DNA of 64,000 nucleotides, from assembly GCF_902686445.1 (NCBI RefSeq), contig NW_025920104.1, positions 1,674,001 through 1,738,000 on the forward strand. Direction: 5' to 3'. Within the stretch, counting starts at the first letter, position 1, and each line of letters opens with the position of its first letter. The notes under the pieces are model-generated. The model did no database searches, was not told where the DNA came from, and saw only the letters and a program-made list of their open reading frames with translations. This DNA comes from Sciurus carolinensis (taxonomy: Eukaryota > Chordata > Mammalia > Rodentia > Sciuridae). This document shows positions 11,590-22,102 of this stretch, piece after piece. Position numbers and translations under genes: made by a program.

Positions 11590-14500
11590 ATCAGATTTTT
11601 TTTAAGATTTGAATGTTGTTAGATTTTTATATTCTTTGTAAAATATTGCTAATTTTGAAAAGGTAAAAATCTTCAAAACCATAGTATGGTTCTCAAACAT
11701 TCTGAAAGGCAGCAACTTTATTTTAAATATTAATAATTTCTTGAGCATGCAAATGGTTATAGACATCAAAGCTATATCACTGAAACATAATTATATTTAA
11801 ACCAATAAACTTTTAAGTTAGATCCCAAAATCACTGTTAAATGAAGAAACTTCAACAAACTAAACAAGTTTAAAATAATGATTCATAATCCAGAAGCACA
11901 AAGCATAAAATTAGGACACAAGATGAGGCAGGAATTAGAGACAGAAAAGAAATGCAAGGTACAACAAGACCTCAACTGGTTACAAAGTCAGTTTACAGTT
12001 TGCCAATTTCGTTTGTCTCTTTTGGTCAGTTGAGACCTTGCTATTGTGATTGGCTTGGATTCACTGTTAGTTCCAATAGAACTCTCTTAGCTAGGCATTC
12101 AATACTACAATTGATTGCAGATGGATGTTTCTTTCACAATAAATTTGGGGGTGGGAGAGTCAGAGAAGGAGGAGTGTGCCCAGAAGACATGGAGTCATAC
12201 TAATCATTCAAGAATCTCTGTTTTCACATGGAATTGTAAAAAAAAAAAAAAAAAAAAAAAAACTGAGGACATTTTGCATAAGGGAGTAGAACCAGAAGGA
12301 GCCTCTGGTTGAAGGTGACCTACCCCCAATGCCCTGCCAGCTTTGTGGAGTTGAAAAAATGTCTGTGGGTATGCAAAATCATCTTCTAGAGAAAGATGGG
12401 CTAGGTGCAGCTGACTTCATCACACACCTCAGCTGCAGCCAATCTGAGCAGATTTCTCAGGTGCTACAACCATGTAACTTAGCTCCAGCCCTGGTATGTG
12501 AGAGAAGTCAGTTCTGCTTTCCTTAGTTTGAAATCCCCATCCTGATTTTGCTGAATAAATGTTCAGATATTTATATCTCTCAGGGGTTTAGCGGGTAGGT
12601 GGTTCTCCATATATGCATTTCCACATCCTCATATTCAAACAACCTTAGCTGAAAAATATTTAGAAATGATTCCATCTGTACTAAATAAACAAGAACATTT
12701 TTGGGTTATTAATCCCTTACTTGTTACAATGTGTTTATATTCTACTTGTTATTCCATTTAATGTCCAGATGGTTTATAAAATGCAAATGCATGCATACAT
12801 TATATGCAAATACTGTACTATTTCCTAGGAAAGAATTAAGCATTCCTGGATTTGGATATCTATGGGGCTCCTGGAACTCATCCAATCTAGCAGTTAAACA
12901 ATTTCTGTGATGACGTGCCTCTGCAAAATTTAGGTGATCTGGTTCAGGCTATACCCTCAGAGCTCTGGCATTGTCTCCAGCCACACAGTTGATATAGAAG
13001 GAAGTCAACTAAGGGAGCAGATCTGGAATCCATCCAAAGTGCCTGCTAGAGCAAGGCATGGGATGGGGATTTAATTTTATGAACAGGTTAGAAAAGTTGA
13101 ACCTCCCTTGATTGGAGGGGTCCTTGACCTACTGGTAGTTAAAATTCTGGGAATGGAAATGAAGCCAGGAAGTCCTCTGACCCATACCTGTCTACTGTCT
13201 ATGAAATCAACATCTGCCATAAAAGGGTGTGGCTCCTCCCTTCACTCCTGCCCCCCTCATTATGCAGAGGTCCTTCAATATTGTCCCACCTCCATTTCAG
13301 AGGTGCTGCTTCATTTCCACAGTAGCCTTCTGGTTTAGGGTTGTTATCAAGTTTTGTGAACCTGAGTGCTCAGTGTGGAGACCACATCTTCATGCTTTTG
13401 TGCATGCGGGTATGTGCATGCCTAGGTCCTCAGTTTCTGCTCCGAACTTTGCCCGCCAGGAGTACCAGACTGTTCATATGAATAGTGGCCATGTGGTGCC
13501 CTCTGGATGGTTGAGAAAATTGCCACCAGAAAACAAGTTGTAATTCTGTGTGAGTGTGGGTCTGTGAAGAAACTGGGAGTCCATAGGGAACATGGGCAGT
13601 AGGTGTGGACAGTGGGGGGAGTTTGCAGGGAGGGGCATCATCTCTAAAGACTCTCCCCAGTCAGTCTCCCTATAAACTCACCAATTTCAAAGTTTATATA
13701 AAAGATTTGGGAGGAAAGGAGTGAATTTCCATGACTCGGGGTCATAGATACACCTTAAGTTCATGCTGAGGATCAAGCAGGGACTGGACCTGCCCCTCCT
13801 CCAACCCCCCATCCTTAAGGTCACTTTCAGTGGTCCACAGCTGCTGTTGGCCAGCAGTACTGATTGTGCCCTTGCATTCTACTTACTTAAAGCTGTAGTG
13901 AAAGGAAGATGAGCAGCACCTTTCCCCTCTTCTCACCTGGCTCTTTCTTGCAATCTCTTTCTTCTCTTGTGAAGGGCAGCTTGTATGCTGCTGTTTTTCA
14001 TCTCTAAGGTTCCTGGTGAGACTAACCCACATACCCCAACCATGAGGATGAGACTGCATTAAATTTCTCTGCCAGGGTTGATTTCTGAACACCTGCCCTG
14101 CATATCCATCTGAGAAGTAATGCCTGTATTGTTTCCCAGAGCACACAAATTCACTACACCCAGCACTAATCTCCTCTTCATTCCTCTGCCCTTCAATCCA
14201 TACCTGCTCAGCAAAGGGTGTCACCAACAAGCCACTTGTCTGCTAAGAAATATGGAAACCATCTTTGAGCTCCTGTCACCCAGTAATCCCTGTTAGACTC
14301 CCACCAGACTAAATACTCTGGTGATGAATGCTCCAGCCACCACCTTGAGGCTGAGCATTGCTCATCTCTGACAGACACATGGGAGCTCACCCATGTGTGA
14401 AGCTCCATGCTAGACCATTCACTTCACATTAACTTAGTATTGATCACCCTGTGATCAGAGTCATCTAGTTTTGTCCCAAAGCTGGAGCACTGTAAAAGAA

Positions 14501-14991
14501 GTAAATGTTTTATACTGAGGTAGTTGCAGATGCTCTTTACCCATTGTTCCCATGTGACCTGATTTGAAACCCTGTGTTGTGGCCTCATCAGGTGCTGACA
14601 GAAGTTGAGTAAGGATGCAGAAGTCATCCAGTGAGGAGAGCCCCTCCTTTCTCCCTTTCTTCATTTCTCCCTCTCTCCAGCCCTGCCAAACCCTTAATCC
14701 CTGACACTCCTGAGCTGTCCTTTGTGTGTGTAACCTGGTCATCTCACCTGTGCTGCTTCGTTGGACTAAGGTAGTATGTTACCTTTGGATATTTTCAGTG
14801 TGGGTCTCTATAAACTTGTCCAACTTATTGTGTGTCAACAGTTCATTTTCTCTTTGTTAAGTGGTATCCAGGTCCATGGGTGTCTCTTGTTTTGAGCATT
14901 TTCCCTCATTAGATTTCAAGAATGCTTATGGCTAAGAGCACTGTACACCTTCATGTGATTGCATACTGCCCTCAAAAATTTTTCTGTTTTC
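11590..14991. other. Unique-looking DNA with one A-tract
   Basis: No gene is recognisable. An uninterrupted A-run at about 12239-12262 suggests the tail of an old retroposed sequence, but I cannot identify what lies upstream of it. The frames at 13229-13543 and 13883-14230 have no family features. Confidence 0.5.
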
Positions 14992-14997
14992 TTTAAG
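14992..14997. other. Target-site duplication, left copy (TTTAAG)
   Basis: TTTAAG directly precedes the 5' LTR and recurs at 22759-22764 directly after the 3' LTR. Six bases is the usual duplication for betaretrovirus-like integrases. Confidence 0.9.
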
Positions 14998-15483
14998 TGT
15001 CGGGGTTTCCGGGACCCCCAGCCTTGGGCATGGTCAAGATGGCGCCTGACGCTGAGCCAAAAGCGGCCAGCTATACAGTAAACAACCAGCGAATTCCAAT
15101 GATTGGCTAGTTAACGATGTGATTAGAGCATGCCCCCCTCGTGTACCTATCCTATGCTTGCACCTGTCCGCGTTTACCTCGTGTACTCTCCCCTGATTGG
15201 TTGAAGTGTATATAAGCCTGGTGGGTGGGAGAGTAGCGAGGGGGTGAAGGCTGAAGCTGAGCTGGAAGCTGGGAGTGTGCGGAAGCTGGGAGTAAGAAGA
15301 AGCTGAGAGAAGAGAAGCTGGAAGTGCGCGGAAGCTGGGAGTAAGAAGAAGCCGAGAGAAGAGAAGCTGAGAGTGCGTGGAAGCTGGGAGTAAGAGAAGT
15401 GTAGGAGAGGGACTGTGCATAATAAACTTCCAAAGCTTCAGACGTTTGTCGTGTCTCTCTCTGCGGCCAGAGGGAGCATGATA
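14998..15483 (+). mobile_element. 5' LTR of IAP-like provirus
   Basis: A 486-bp LTR starting TGTCG and ending CGATA-like (TGATA here), giving an imperfect inverted terminus. It has an inverted CCAAT box (ATTGG, 15196-15200), a TATA box (TATATAAG, 15209-15216) and a poly(A) signal AATAAA (15421-15426). A 49-bp unit is repeated almost three times between TATA box and poly(A) signal (15268-15400). It differs from the 3' LTR at about 14 bases plus one single-base gap, around 3%, which implies a fairly recent insertion. Confidence 0.95.
15268..15400 (+). repeat. 49-bp tandem repeat inside the LTR
   Basis: Units start at 15268, 15317 and 15366 and share GAAGCTGGGAGTAAGA. The last unit is shortened. 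The 3' LTR carries the same array. It lies just downstream of the TATA box, so it would be in the transcript leader and R region. Confidence 0.85.
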
Positions 15484-15485
15484 AC

Positions 15486-15502
15486 TGGTGCCGAAACCCG
15501 GG
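15486..15502 (+). other. Primer binding site, tRNA-Phe
   Basis: TGGTGCCGAAACCCGGG is the exact complement of the 3' end of mammalian tRNA-Phe. This is the primer known for intracisternal A particle (IAP) elements. It lies two bases after the 5' LTR. Confidence 0.93.
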
Positions 15503-15585
15503 AAGATGAAGGCCTTATAAAGAAAACAAGGTAAGATACCTAAAAAATCTTTTTTATATATACAAGTTAAACCGGTTATAAAAAA

Positions 15586-15861
15586 GTTAAAGGGTGTCAG
15601 GATGCGCCATCGGCGGTCCTGGGGACGCGCAGAATGCGGTCCAGTTAAAAGGTATCGGGATACGCCATCAGCGGTCCTGACACATGGAACGCAGGTTAAA
15701 GGGTATCAGGATATGCCATCAGCGGTCCTGGGGACACGCGGAATGCGGTCCCGTTAAAAGGTATCGGGATACGCCATCAGTGGTCCTGACGCGTGGAACG
15801 CGGGTTAAAAGGTATCGGGATACGCCATCAGCGGTCCTGACGCGTGGAACGCGGTCCAATT
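15586..15861 (+). repeat. Leader tandem repeat with alternating 58/51-base units
   Basis: Between primer site and gag there are five related units beginning GTTAAA at 15586, 15644, 15695, 15753 and 15804. Spacing alternates 58, 51, 58, 51, so the true repeat is a 109-bp dimer. All units carry CGCCATCAGCGGTCCTG or a close variant and are rich in CpG. Confidence 0.9.
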
Positions 15862-16044
15862 AAAGTGAAAGTAGAAACACGTTTGAAGCGGTCCAATTAG
15901 GGTGTAGGTAGTACGTGAAAAGCCGCTATAAAAATTCTAATGCACACTTGATAGTTTTCCTTTCAGTAATCTCATTGCTCCTGGCAGCTAGGCCACTGTT
16001 TGATTTTGTAACTGCCATAATTAAAGCTATTCAAATTAGTAACA

Positions 16045-17750
16045 ATGGGGTCTGAAACATCTAAATTCAGAATGCAGCAACCCCTCAGGGAGCTATTAAA
16101 AAACCATGGGACGCCATTAAAAGAAAAAACAGCTAAAGTATTTCTTGATACTGTGGAAAGGATTCCCCCTCGGTTTTTGGATGAGGGCCTTTTGAATACC
16201 CTACAGTGGGAACAGCTGGGGAAGGACCTTCGTATAGCGGATAGGCAAAACCCTTTGCCAGTAGGAACTATGGCTATATGGTCTCTTATTAAATCCTGTC
16301 GGCAAGATAAAAACAAAAAACCTTCACTCACCGAGCCTTTAGCTGAAGGAAGACAGGTTTTGGAAGAAATAAAAGAGGAACGTTCATATCTTTTTCAAAA
16401 TTCAGAAAAAGGAACTAATTCAGATGAGGAACTATCGGAGGGGGAATTATCAGGAAAGGAACTGGAAAAAAGAGTACAAAGATTAAGACTAGATAAAAAG
16501 CCCCCTCTAGTGTCCGTGTTGCCTAATGCACCTCCCATAAATAGGGAACCCCCTCATGAAGCGTCCGGTTTTGGATTACGCTCAGAATGGAGTCATCTTG
16601 GATCTGTAGCGTATCCTGTTTTTGAGGATGATCAAAATCAAAGATTCCACCAACCCTTAGACTTTAAAATAGTGAAACAGTTAAAAGAAGCAGTTAGCAC
16701 ATATGGTCCTCAGTCAGCTTTTACTATAGCCTTAGTAGATACCTTGACATCATTAAACTTAGTGCCCCAGGACTGGACTAATCTGCTAGGGCCGCCCTGT
16801 CTGGGGGACAGTACCTTATGTGGAAAACATCATGGCAAGAAATATCTACGGATACCGCCTGCCGAAATGCAGCAGTGGGGAATCCCCAAGTTGATAGGGA
16901 CATGCTTATGGGCGTAGGACCTTATGAAACCCTTCAGGCACAGCTTAATTATCATCCAGCAGTCTATGCCCATATTGCCGTGGCTGCAACCAAGGCCTGG
17001 AAAACATTACAAGGAGCAGGAGATTTGCAGGGCCAGTTGTCAAAGGTAACTCAAGGGAATAGTGAGCCCTATGTGGATTTTGTCGATAGGCTAATTCAAA
17101 CAGCATCATGCATCTTCGGAGATGCAGAGCAAGCCATGCCCCTAGTAAAACAGTTGGCTTACGAACAAGCTAACAGGTGGTGTAGGGAGGCCATAAGACC
17201 ATGGAGAAACAAAGACTTGTCTGCCTACTTAAAAGTGTGTAGAGATGTAAATAATACTTCGGCGCAGAGCAGTGCTTTTGTAGCAGCCATAGACAGACAA
17301 ACCACCTTGTTGTCTGCCGCACTTGCACAAGCCCAGGGGAGGCTCCCTTCAAGAACTAATAAAGAGTCTTTAGGGTCATGTTTTGTGTGCGGACAGAAGG
17401 GACATCTAAAAGCCACTTGTCCAAACAAAAGGCCACCCTTTGCCCAGGGTGGGAACATCTATACAAAGAATAACCTGGGAACCGGACCTGGGCTATGTCC
17501 AAGATGCAGAAGAGGAAGTCATTGGAATAGTGCCTGTCAGCCTATTAGAGATAGGGAGGATAATTTCCTAGGGTTGAATCCTAAACTTCAAAAAAATGGG
17601 AGACAGGGCCCTCCCTGGGGCCTGCAACAAATATACGGGGTAATTCAACAAGTTCCCCGATGGTGGTATCCTCCCACAGAGAAGGGGAGCGCAGAGCCAC
17701 CTCAGGAAGTGCCGGATTGGACATCTGTGCCACCTCCAGACTCATACTAA
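16045..17750 (+). pseudogene. gag: IAP-like gag, intact except for one frame break
   Basis: Gag builds the particle: matrix, capsid and nucleocapsid. The start ATGGGGTC gives MGSETS, a myristoylation signal, in a good initiation context. The first frame (16045-16917) covers matrix and the capsid N-terminus. Capsid then continues in the -1 frame, ending at a TAA at 17748-17750. The change lies about 16790-16818, so this copy has lost one base or gained two. The major homology region (QGNSEPYVDFVDRL, about 17052-17095) and two CCHC zinc knuckles (17379-17420 and 17496-17537) are intact. Length without the break would be about 568 codons, usual for the family. Because pro and pol are reached only through Gag, the break also cuts their expression from this copy. 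Confidence 0.9.
17591..17624 (+). promoter_or_regulatory. Probable gag-pro -1 frameshift signal
   Basis: The heptamer A_AAA_AAT (17591-17597) is in the Gag frame in the X_XXY_YYZ phase. Six bases later comes a hairpin: 17604-17611 pairs with 17618-17624 in seven base pairs with one bulged G and a 6-base loop. The pro frame is closed by a stop at 17582-17584 and opens just before the heptamer, as expected for a real shift site. Confidence 0.8.
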
Positions 17751-18529
17751 CCCCAGATATGGGGGTGCAGATGATTGATACTGATTGGCATGAAAAAATC
17801 CCACAGAACAGTGTAGGACTATTACTAGGTAGAGGTTCCTCAACACTAAAAGGACTTATAGTACACCCAAGGGTTATTGATCCTGATTTCACTGGACAAA
17901 TAAAAGCCTTGGTCTCTTCACCAAAAGGAATTACGGTCATCTCTCCAGGGGATCGCATTGCACAAATGCTTATATTGCCCAGTCGACATTCTTTGTGGCC
18001 CAGTAAAAATACAAATAAAAGACAAGGAGGTTTTGGATCAACAGGAGCCACTTTAATAAACCTTACTATGGATATGGGACAGAGGCCCCTCCTAAAATTA
18101 AAAGTGGGAAATATGGAATTTACAGGTTTATTAGATACGGGAGCAGACAAAAGTATTATTAGCGCAATGGTCTGGCCAAAGCACTGGCCATTGATCACAG
18201 CAGCTCAGAGCTTGAGAGGCTTAGGAGTAGCAGAAAGCCCCAATCAAAGTGCTTCCTCATTATCGTGGAAAGATACAGAGGGACACACAGGAATATTTCA
18301 GCCATATGTCTGTAATGTTCCTATTAGCCTATGGGGACGAGACGTCCTGCAGCAAATGGATATGAAACTCACCACTGATCAGACATACCAAGGGACTCCT
18401 GTAAGAAATATGTTACAAAATATGAACTATGATGATAAAAAAGGATTAGGAAGACATAGTCAAGGATCTACCCAACCACTGCCTTTACTTCCACCAAAAA
18501 ATGATTCTCATGGATTGGGTTTTTCCTAG
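17594..18529 (+). CDS. pro: IAP-like Pro: dUTPase plus aspartic protease (frameshift product)
   Basis: Pro is made as part of Gag-Pro by a -1 shift at 17591-17597, so it has no start codon of its own; the shown start is the first codon after slippage. The N-terminal dUTPase-like domain has SAGLDI (17708-17725), GRGSST, a VIDPDFTGQI block and GDRIAQ, five-motif family features. The retroviral protease follows with the catalytic LDTGAD (18131-18148). A C-terminal glycine-rich G-patch-like segment (GLGRHSQG) lies before TAG at 18527-18529. dUTPase fused to protease in its own frame is typical of betaretrovirus-like elements. The frame is fully open for about 312 codons. I see no missing catalytic residue, but activity is untested. 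Confidence 0.9.
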   Translation, partial: KWETGPSLGPATNIRGNSTSSPMVVSSHREGERRATSGSAGLDICATSRLILTPDMGVQMIDTDWHEKIPQNSVGLLLGRGSSTLKGLIVHPRVIDPDFTGQIKALVSSPKGITVISPGDRIAQMLILPSRHSLWPSKNTNKRQGGFGSTGATLINLTMDMGQRPLLKLKVGNMEFTGLLDTGADKSIISAMVWPKHWPLITAAQSLRGLGVAESPNQSASSLSWKDTEGHTGIFQPYVCNVPISLWGRDVLQQMDMKLTTDQTYQGTPVRNMLQNMNYDDKKGLGRHSQGSTQPLPLLPPKNDSHGLGFS

Positions 18530-18603
18530 GGGCCACTGATAAACCATCAATCCCTATAATATGGAAAGATGATAAGCCTCACTGGATTCCACAGTGGCCC
18601 CTA
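18517..18603 (+). promoter_or_regulatory. Probable pro-pol -1 frameshift signal with 12-bp stem
   Basis: The heptamer G_GGT_TTT (18517-18523) lies in the Pro frame, four bases before the TAG stop (18527-18529). TAGGGGCCACTG (18527-18538) is perfectly complementary to CAGTGGCCCCTA (18592-18603), leaving a 53-base loop. The pol frame is closed by TGA at 18502-18504 and open from the heptamer on. Both spacing and frame support ribosomal frameshifting. Confidence 0.8.
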
Positions 18604-21159
18604 ACAAAAGAGAAGCTAGAGGCAGCTCATAAGTTAGTACAAAAGCAGGTACAAGCAGGTCACTTACAACATTCTACTTCTCCTTGGAATACTCCAATAT
18701 TCTTAACAAAGAAAAAATCAGGAAAATGGAGGTTATTACATGATTTAAGAGCCATAAATGAACAAATGTACCCTATGGGACCCATCCAATGTGGACTCCC
18801 TCTTGTCACTGCACTACCAAAAAATTGGCCTACTATTATTCTGGATTTAAAAGATTGCTTTTTCTCTATACCCTTACACAAAAATGATTGTTGGAGATTT
18901 GCTTTTACTTTACCCTCTCTTAATCACACTCAGCCTGACCAGAGATTCGAATGGACCGTGTTGCCTCAAGGTATGGCTAACAGTCCTACTATATGTCAAA
19001 TATACGTAGATAAAGCGTTAACAACTACTAGACAAAAGTTTAAGAGATTGTTGATTTATCATTATATGGATGACATACTTATTTGCCATCCAGAAAAAGA
19101 AGTTTTGTTAGAAGCATTACAATTTATAACTCAAGCATTAGAAAAGAGAGGACTAACGATAGCCCCTGAAAAATTACAATTAGAGGAGATCCAAGAATAT
19201 CTGGGTAGAAGGCTTACTGCTACTACAGTCAGACGAACAAGGTTGACCATCAGGACAGATCAATTGAATACCTTGAACGATTTTCAGAAACTCTTAGGTG
19301 ACATTAACTGGATCAGATCCTATTTAAAATTATCCACAGGGGAATTAAAACCTTTATTCGATATATTAAAAGGTAATCCTGACTTGAATTCCCCTAGGAA
19401 AATTACTCCTGAAGCACGGATATCCTTACAACTAGTAAAGAATAGACTTCAGCAGTGTTACGTTGATCGTTGTGATCCTACTCAACCATTAAGTTTAATC
19501 ATAATCTCAGAGAAGCATACCCCTTTTGGCATAGTTTGGCAAGGAGGACCTCTGCAAAGTATAAATCTCCCTAGCTCTCTGGCTAAAACATTGCAATCAT
19601 ATCCCCAAGCTATTGCTCAGGTAATATTCAAGGGAATAGAATCTTGCATTACTGTTTTTGGAATCCATCCGTCTATTATTATAACTCCTTATTCCACTCA
19701 GCAAATTAAATGGCTAATTAATAATGATGATGATTGGTCAGTATTATATTGTTCCACTTCAGCTCAGTTCGATAACCATTATCCCCAACATCCCTGGATT
19801 CAATTCTGTAAAAATACTCCCATAGTTTTTCCAAAAGTGACTAGTGTCCAGCTTCTTAAAGACTGTGTAACCATTTTTACTGATGGCTCCAAAAATGGAG
19901 TAGGTGCAGTACTTATCAGTAAACAACTTCACACCATAATAGTTCCACCCAACTCCGCACAGGTTACTGAACTTGCAGCTGTAATATTAGCCTTTAAATT
20001 AGCAGATAATCAGCCATTCAATCTTCTATCCGATAGCTTATATATCGTTAACGCTTTACAGGTTCTTGAAACGGTACCCCATATTTCTTCCATGTCCACG
20101 GTAGCTTCTTATTTTACCACGCTACAAAACCTTATCCTACAGCGTAAACATCTATTCTATGTAGGACATATTAGAGCTCATTCTAATTTACCAGGACCTT
20201 TGGCCAATGCTAATGACTTGGTAGATATGGCCACCAAATCAATTTTTGTTTTTTCCATAGAGGAACAAGCAAAACTCTTTCATGAAAAATTTCATGTAAA
20301 TTCCACTACTTTGAGCAGAAAATTTCCTATATCTAAATGTATGGCTCGACAAATAGTAAAAAAATGTCAACATTGTGCTCCTTTAATCCCAGTACAATCC
20401 TTTGGAGTTAACCTTAGGGGACTGCTGCCTGGTCATATTTGGCAGATGGATGTAACCCATATTTCTGAATTTGGTACTGTTAAGTATGTACATGTGTCAG
20501 TAGACACTGCTTCAGGGGTCATTATGGCTTCCGCTCATTCTGGAGAAAAGGTAAAAGATGTCATTCAACACTGCCTACAAGCATTTGCTGGCTGGGGCAT
20601 ACCTAAAGTTATTAAAACAGATAATGGTCCTGCTTATACTTCCAAAAGCTTCCGGTTGTTTTTACAAACATTTAACATCCAATCAGTCACTGGCATCCCC
20701 TATAATCCTCAGGGACAGGGCATTGTGGAAAGAGCACATCTTACTTTAAAAAATTGTCTAAATAAACAAAAAGGGGGAATAGGAGCCTCCTACAAGTCTC
20801 CTAAAGATAAACTTAATTTAGTTCTTTTCATTCTAAATTTCTTAACTCTGGATAGGGACGGCTATTCTGCAACTGATCGACATTATAATCCCCATAATAC
20901 TCCTCAAGTATGGGCAAAATGGAAAGATATCCTGACAGGTTGTTGGAAAGGACCGGATCCAGTCCTTCGTTGGGTCCGAGGATCTGTTTGTATTTTCCCA
21001 CAGGATCAACAGACTCCAGTCTGGATTCCAGAAAGGCTAATCAGAGTTTTACAGCATGCAAGTGATGCTGCTCCTCCTCACAATGGCGAGTCTGAGCCTT
21101 CCTCCAATAACAAAAACTCAGATGGAAAGGCAAACCCGGAACCTATGGGCCATTGTTAG
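18523..21159 (+). CDS. pol: IAP-like Pol: reverse transcriptase, RNase H, integrase
   Basis: Pol copies the RNA into DNA and inserts it. This frame is open for about 878 codons without a stop, reached by a second -1 shift from pro. Reverse transcriptase shows LPQGMANSP and the catalytic YMDD (19063-19074). RNase H shows its first aspartate in TDGS (19882-19884), then ELAA and SDS motifs. Integrase has an N-terminal zinc site (histidines 20281 and 20293, cysteines 20365 and 20374) and the DD35E triad at 20449, 20620 and 20728, followed by a C-terminal GPxxVLRW segment. Length and order match class II ERVs. All key residues I looked for are present, unusual for an old copy, and agree with the low LTR divergence. 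Expression is blocked upstream by the gag break. Confidence 0.93.
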   Translation, partial: FLGATDKPSIPIIWKDDKPHWIPQWPLTKEKLEAAHKLVQKQVQAGHLQHSTSPWNTPIFLTKKKSGKWRLLHDLRAINEQMYPMGPIQCGLPLVTALPKNWPTIILDLKDCFFSIPLHKNDCWRFAFTLPSLNHTQPDQRFEWTVLPQGMANSPTICQIYVDKALTTTRQKFKRLLIYHYMDDILICHPEKEVLLEALQFITQALEKRGLTIAPEKLQLEEIQEYLGRRLTATTVRRTRLTIRTDQLNTLNDFQKLLGDINWIRSYLKLSTGELKPLFDILKGNPDLNSPRKITPEARISLQLVKNRLQQCYVDRCDPTQPLSLIIISEKHTPFGIVWQGGPLQSINLPSSLAKTLQSYPQAIAQVIFKGIESCITVFGIHPSIIITPYSTQQIKWLINNDDDWSVLYCSTSAQFDNHYPQHPWIQFCKNTPIVFPKVTSVQLLKDCVTIFTDGSKNGVGAVLISKQLHTIIVPPNSAQVTELAAVILAFKLADNQPFNLLSDSLYIVNALQVLETVPHISSMSTVASYFTTLQNLILQRKHLFYVGHIRAHSNLPGPLANANDLVDMATKSIFVFSIEEQAKLFHEKFHVNSTTLSRKFPISKCMARQIVKKCQHCAPLIPVQSFGVNLRGLLPGHIWQMDVTHISEFGTVKYVHVSVDTASGVIMASAHSGEKVKDVIQHCLQAFAGWGIPKVIKTDNGPAYTSKSFRLFLQTFNIQSVTGIPYNPQGQGIVERAHLTLKNCLNKQKGGIGASYKSPKDKLNLVLFILNFLTLDRDGYSATDRHYNPHNTPQVWAKWKDILTGCWKGPDPVLRWVRGSVCIFPQDQQTPVWIPERLIRVLQHASDAAPPHNGESEPSSNNKNSDGKANPEPMGHC

Positions 21160-22080
21160 CCTGGCCATATTTTTCATTTCTAACTAACACATTTTTTATC
21201 CTTCCTTTTCTTGTTTTCACCAATTCCTCTAAAAGCCTGTCAATTCTACTGATGATTTTTCAGGTCGTGCTGTTTTTGGTGACAAGGATATCTGTAGCCT
21301 TTCTTTGCTTTTAACAGGAGGAATTTCTGCACTTTACCGTTGGAATCATACTACAAATCAGACTCAGAGTAGAGCAACTCATTCTGCTGACCCTAGCTGT
21401 AATATTGCTTTTCCTCCCACATCAGCTTGTGTATTTCCTCCCTTTTATGTTTCCACCAACTAACATTTCTAATAACACCTCTTAACTGTTCACTAGCCGT
21501 GTGCTATCTCTCACAATGCTGGAATGGTTCTTTTGCCACCCGTGCAATTTGCACATTTCTATCTTCCTACCAGTCCTAGTTTCTGTTGCAGATGTAGAAT
21601 TGCCAGTGCTATTGTCGAGAAGCAGGAGAGGCTTTGACATTGCAACAGCCGTGATCATTGTCATCACAGTCCTTGCAGTAGCAGCATTGACACAACCATA
21701 ACAACGATCATTTGGCCGAGAATGCAGCTGCAGCCTTGCAGACCATAGAGACTCTATCAGAGAGTGGACTCATTATAAGAACAAGTGGATACCTTGCAAG
21801 AACTTTTGGGACTGGGATGCATTTATTCCCTGAGAGCTGTTTTGTGTTGCCCGTATTGTAACACTACTGGGATGTATATTGTTTCTGTATTTAATATGGC
21901 TATATGGTTTTCCTTCTGTTTATAGATTTGTCAAACAGCGGGCAGGCTTAGGAGCTATGGTGGAACTCCTCTGCCTTGGCCTCCTTCTCTTCATTCGTTT
22001 TGGCATGCATCTACGAGCTAGCCAATAGAGAGATCAAATTATCTTTCATCAGGCCATGACCGCCCTAAAGGCCGACAGCC
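21160..22080 (+). pseudogene. env: Env remnant, heavily deleted
   Basis: The interval between pol and the export element is about 0.9 kb, under half of a usual env. The longest frame (21501-21701) has a basic RSRR stretch (21618-21629) followed by a hydrophobic run, resembling the SU/TM cleavage site and fusion peptide. Another hydrophobic stretch near 21845-21990, in a different frame, may be the membrane anchor. Most of the surface subunit is missing and stops are frequent. No envelope protein can be made. Confidence 0.65.
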
Positions 22081-22102
22081 CCCCATTAGTATGGCTCTTG
22101 AT

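Noticed and set aside
12239..12262. Processed pseudogene tail
   Set aside because: The A-run is clear, but I found no parent gene sequence upstream and no flanking duplication.
15034..15433. Antisense open frames of 93-128 codons across the 5' LTR (and similar ones at 22450-22720)
   Set aside because: They follow the 49-bp tandem repeat read on the opposite strand and differ in length between the two LTRs. There is no start context or domain, so I treat them as repeat artefacts.
15586..15861. CRISPR-like array
   Set aside because: Units are contiguous and related throughout, with no variable spacers, and the context is a retroviral leader in animal DNA.
18496..18502. A_AAA_AAT as the pro-pol slip site
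   Set aside because: After slipping there the next codon would be TGA (18502-18504), so pol could not be reached. The G_GGT_TTT at 18517 works.
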